This document shows positions 4,414-5,652 of a DNA stretch of 5,652 nucleotides, piece after piece. The position numbers and the translations under genes are program-made. The stretch's first letter is position 1; each line of letters opens with the position of its first letter. The notes below the pieces were generated by a model, which saw only the letters and a list, made by a program, of their open reading frames with translations, had not been told where the DNA came from and made no database searches. Source of the stretch: SAR324 cluster bacterium (lineage in GTDB: Bacteria > SAR324 > JACQKK01); contig JAPUJL010000154.1 of NCBI GenBank assembly GCA_027296185.1, positions 1 to 5,652 of the forward strand, read 5' to 3'.

Positions 4414-5433
4414 CTACTCGGCAGCCAGCTTGTAAATCGGCCCTTCCGGATAGAAGACGCGAAAGCGGTCGTTGCGGATAGGGTTGTAGCGCAGTTGCTT
4501 CAACTCCCTGCCGCGAAGCTCGCCTTCCACCGCCTCCCCCGTGAGCCAGGACCAGCGGCTGCCGGTCTGCTCGTCCCGCAGCCCTTCCCCGCCGTCTCCC
4601 GAGCCTTCGCTTCGGAAGGTCAGCACCCGCCCGTCCAGCGTGCGGCTCCAGGCGGTGGCGGTGCCGGAGTCCCGCGAGTAGTAGACCAGGAGCTCCTCGC
4701 CGTTGAAGCGGTCGTTAACCACGTTCCGCTCCTCGAGCACCCGAAATGGGTAGAGCTTGCCCTCGAAGCGCACCACCACGGCCAAGCCAATGCGGCGGCT
4801 TCCGCCCAGCCCCCGGTAAGTGCCCATGAACCCGCGGGTGCCGAACCCGGGCAGAACGAGGGTGTTGGGGTGGGAGCGTTTCCACTGGGACCAGGAGGTG
4901 AGGGTGGAGGGCATGAAGGTCAGCTGCGCCCCTTTCAGCGGGCCGGTTTCCGCGCGCCCCGTCACATGCACCCAGAGGGACTCCGTTTGGCGGTCGTACA
5001 TGACGAAGGAATTTTCGTAGAGTATCCCCTCGTGGCCGAAGCTCAGCACCCGGCCGTTCAATGTGCGCTCATACACGATGGGCGTCTGGCAGAGCGGTCA
5101 CCACGAGACCGCGATGGGCACACCCCCGATCGTGTCGTTGCCCAACTCGTGAAGCCCCATCACCGAGATGGGGTAAGCCTTGGCCTCGCCCCGGTGGGCC
5201 ACGCCGATCACGGCGTCCCTGGGGTGAATCCAGCCGTTCCGCTCGGCTTCCTCGGCGCTGGCCATCTTGGGATCGTCGAAAACGGGGAATGCATCCCGGG
5301 GCACCGCCCGGTACCCGAAGGGCGCCTCCTCGGAACCTCCCAACTGGCAGAAGGCGAGACAGCCGCCGACGGCCAAAACCAGCAGAATCGCCGCCGTCGG
5401 GAGCAATCGCTTCCAGTTCTCGCTGATTCGCAC
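4414..5433 (-). CDS. DUF3179-family protein with in-frame UGA, predicted selenoprotein
   Basis: One 339-residue product in a single frame, interrupted only by a UGA at codon 112 (5098-5100), read as selenocysteine. The N-terminus has a basic start and hydrophobic stretch (residues 10-29) with VGGC (22-25), a possible lipobox, so it is exported and perhaps lipid-anchored. Then come RDAFPVFDDPKMASAEEAE, VIGVAHRGEAKAYPI (75-89), HELGNDTIGGVPIAVSW (95-111), U112-P-L-C115, and NGRVLSFG...LVMYDRQTESLW-like text, the order found in DUF3179 proteins, whose motif is usually Y-C-P-L-C. The UGA therefore replaces the first conserved cysteine. A second copy of the domain (about 214-314) has serines at these positions. 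The GTG at 5433 is chosen because AAAGGA (5438-5443) lies four bases upstream; an ATG at 5481 would add 16 residues. The family's biochemical function is unknown to me. The alternative is a nonsense mutation or sequencing error. Confidence 0.82.
5059..5088 (-). promoter_or_regulatory. Candidate bacterial SECIS element
   Basis: Reading the mRNA from the U of UGA as base 1, bases 17-19 (CGC) pair with 33-35 (GCG), a C.A mismatch follows (20/32), and bases 21-23 (CAU) pair with 29-31 (AUG), closing the five-base loop CGUGU (24-28; window 5073-5077). Below it, bases 13-15 (CAG) can pair with 40-42 (UUG) across an internal loop. The apical loop starts 20 nt after the UGA and has G at its second position. 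These features fit the known bacterial SECIS model (short upper stem, G in the first two loop bases, about 16-37 nt from UGA), which recruits SelB. The lower stem is weak and the fold was done by eye. Confidence 0.6.
5098..5100 (-). other. Predicted selenocysteine codon (UGA)
   Basis: The minus strand reads GTC TCG TGG TGA CCG CTC TGC, giving V-S-W-U-P-L-C. The reading frame is open for at least 150 codons upstream and 227 codons downstream, and both sides match the same protein family continuously. UGA serves as an ordinary stop in the aminotransferase, DedA, acylphosphatase, dksA and dcd genes here, so this is not a genome-wide recoding of UGA. Confidence 0.8.
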
Positions 5434-5469
5434 GGCGTCCTTTCTGTCGTCGGGTTCCCGGCGGCGCGG

Positions 5470-5504
5470 GGGGCGCGCCATCTCCCGGGCAGCCTGCGCG
5501 CCCC
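5470..5504 (-). repeat. 9-bp perfect inverted repeat in the leader of the selenoprotein gene
   Basis: GGGGCGCGC (5470-5478) and GCGCGCCCC (5496-5504) are exact reverse complements with a 17-base loop. The loop contains CCCGGGAGATG on the minus strand, which places the alternative ATG (5479-5481) inside the hairpin. No U-tract follows. The structure would occlude the upstream ATG and leave the AAAGGA/GTG start at 5433 free, which supports the GTG start. It could also be a terminator-like remnant after the upstream gene, or a leader regulator. Confidence 0.4.
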
Positions 5505-5574
5505 GGCCCGGCCTCGGATGTGAAGTGGACCACAAAGCCGTCGGCGCTGCTCCGGCGGGCATGGTACGCCGATC

Positions 5575-5652
5575 CTACCCGCGCTCCGCGATGGCCACCC
5601 GCGGCCGGCCCGCCAGATCGTTGCGAATCTCCCGGAACTGGAGGCCGGGTTG
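5575..5652 (-). CDS. prmC: C-terminal fragment, probably PrmC-type release factor glutamine methyltransferase
   Basis: The last 25 codons of a gene entering from the right edge, ending in TAG (5575-5577). The tail reads LQFREIRNDLAGRPRVAIAERG. The pattern of a short beta strand, then R-x-D-L-A-G-R-x-R-V and a small basic end, is the common C-terminus of PrmC/HemK, the SAM-dependent enzyme that methylates the GGQ glutamine of release factors RF1 and RF2. Only this tail is visible: no SAM-binding motif or NPPY catalytic motif is in the window, so the assignment is by similarity of a short segment. The stop lies 141 bases before the DUF3179 GTG on the same strand, so co-transcription is possible. 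Confidence 0.45.
   Translation of the reverse strand, partial: QPGLQFREIRNDLAGRPRVAIAERG

Noticed and set aside
4495..5523. Long plus-strand open frame across the DUF3179 gene
   Set aside because: It is the antisense shadow of the minus-strand gene in GC-rich DNA: proline/glycine/histidine-rich with no family motif, while the minus strand gives clear domain text.
4414..5562. Treating the two minus-strand open frames (5098-5562 and 4414-5076) as two separate genes or as a pseudogene
   Set aside because: They share one frame, each covers only part of the same family domain, the second has no ribosome binding site at its nominal GTG (5076), and the only interruption is a UGA at a conserved cysteine with a SECIS-like fold. 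A nonsense mutation cannot be fully excluded.

Overview
This GC-rich, densely packed window looks like the chromosome of a Gram-negative bacterium, most likely a Pseudomonadota (gamma-like). The reasons are a DksA with the full coiled-coil-tip motif, a typical proteobacterial HU, the codon bias, and Shine-Dalgarno sites ahead of several genes. Placement below phylum is not possible from the sequence. The standard genetic code applies, because UGA ends at least five ordinary genes here.

Layout, left to right. (1) The N-terminus of a secreted family-5 solute-binding protein runs leftward off the edge (1-147, minus). (2) Divergent from it is a complete fold-type-IV PLP aminotransferase (389-1336). 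(3) A DedA/VTT membrane protein (1488-2255) is translationally coupled to an acylphosphatase (2252-2548). (4) A 294-base regulatory gap holds a consensus -35 box, an inverted repeat in the promoter spacer and a strong leader hairpin; it leads to a small HU gene (2843-3121). (5) A short DksA-type RNA polymerase regulator (3289-3660) and a dCTP deaminase of the QNAGWVDPGF subtype (3771-4340) follow. (6) On the minus strand, convergent with dcd, lies a DUF3179-family gene (4414-5433). (7) The right edge carries the last 25 codons of what is probably prmC (5575-5652, minus).

The main discovery is the DUF3179 gene. A standard gene caller would split it into two open frames (about 5098-5562 and 4414-5076) or call it a pseudogene. 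The two pieces are in one frame, separated only by a UGA at 5098-5100. That UGA sits where the family's conserved Y-C-P-L-C motif has its first cysteine, so the protein reads W-U-P-L-C with the second cysteine intact. Directly 3' of the UGA the mRNA can fold into a bacterial-SECIS-like hairpin, with an apical loop 20 nt downstream that carries G at its second position. The best reading is a selenocysteine-containing DUF3179 protein of 339 residues, exported or lipid-anchored, with a U-x-x-C redox-type site. The protein also contains an internal duplication whose second copy has serines at both active-site positions.

The remaining genes are mostly housekeeping: nucleoid structure (HU), stringent-response transcription control (DksA), pyrimidine nucleotide supply (Dcd), membrane maintenance (DedA) and small-molecule metabolism. 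No mobile element, CRISPR array, tRNA or rRNA was seen.
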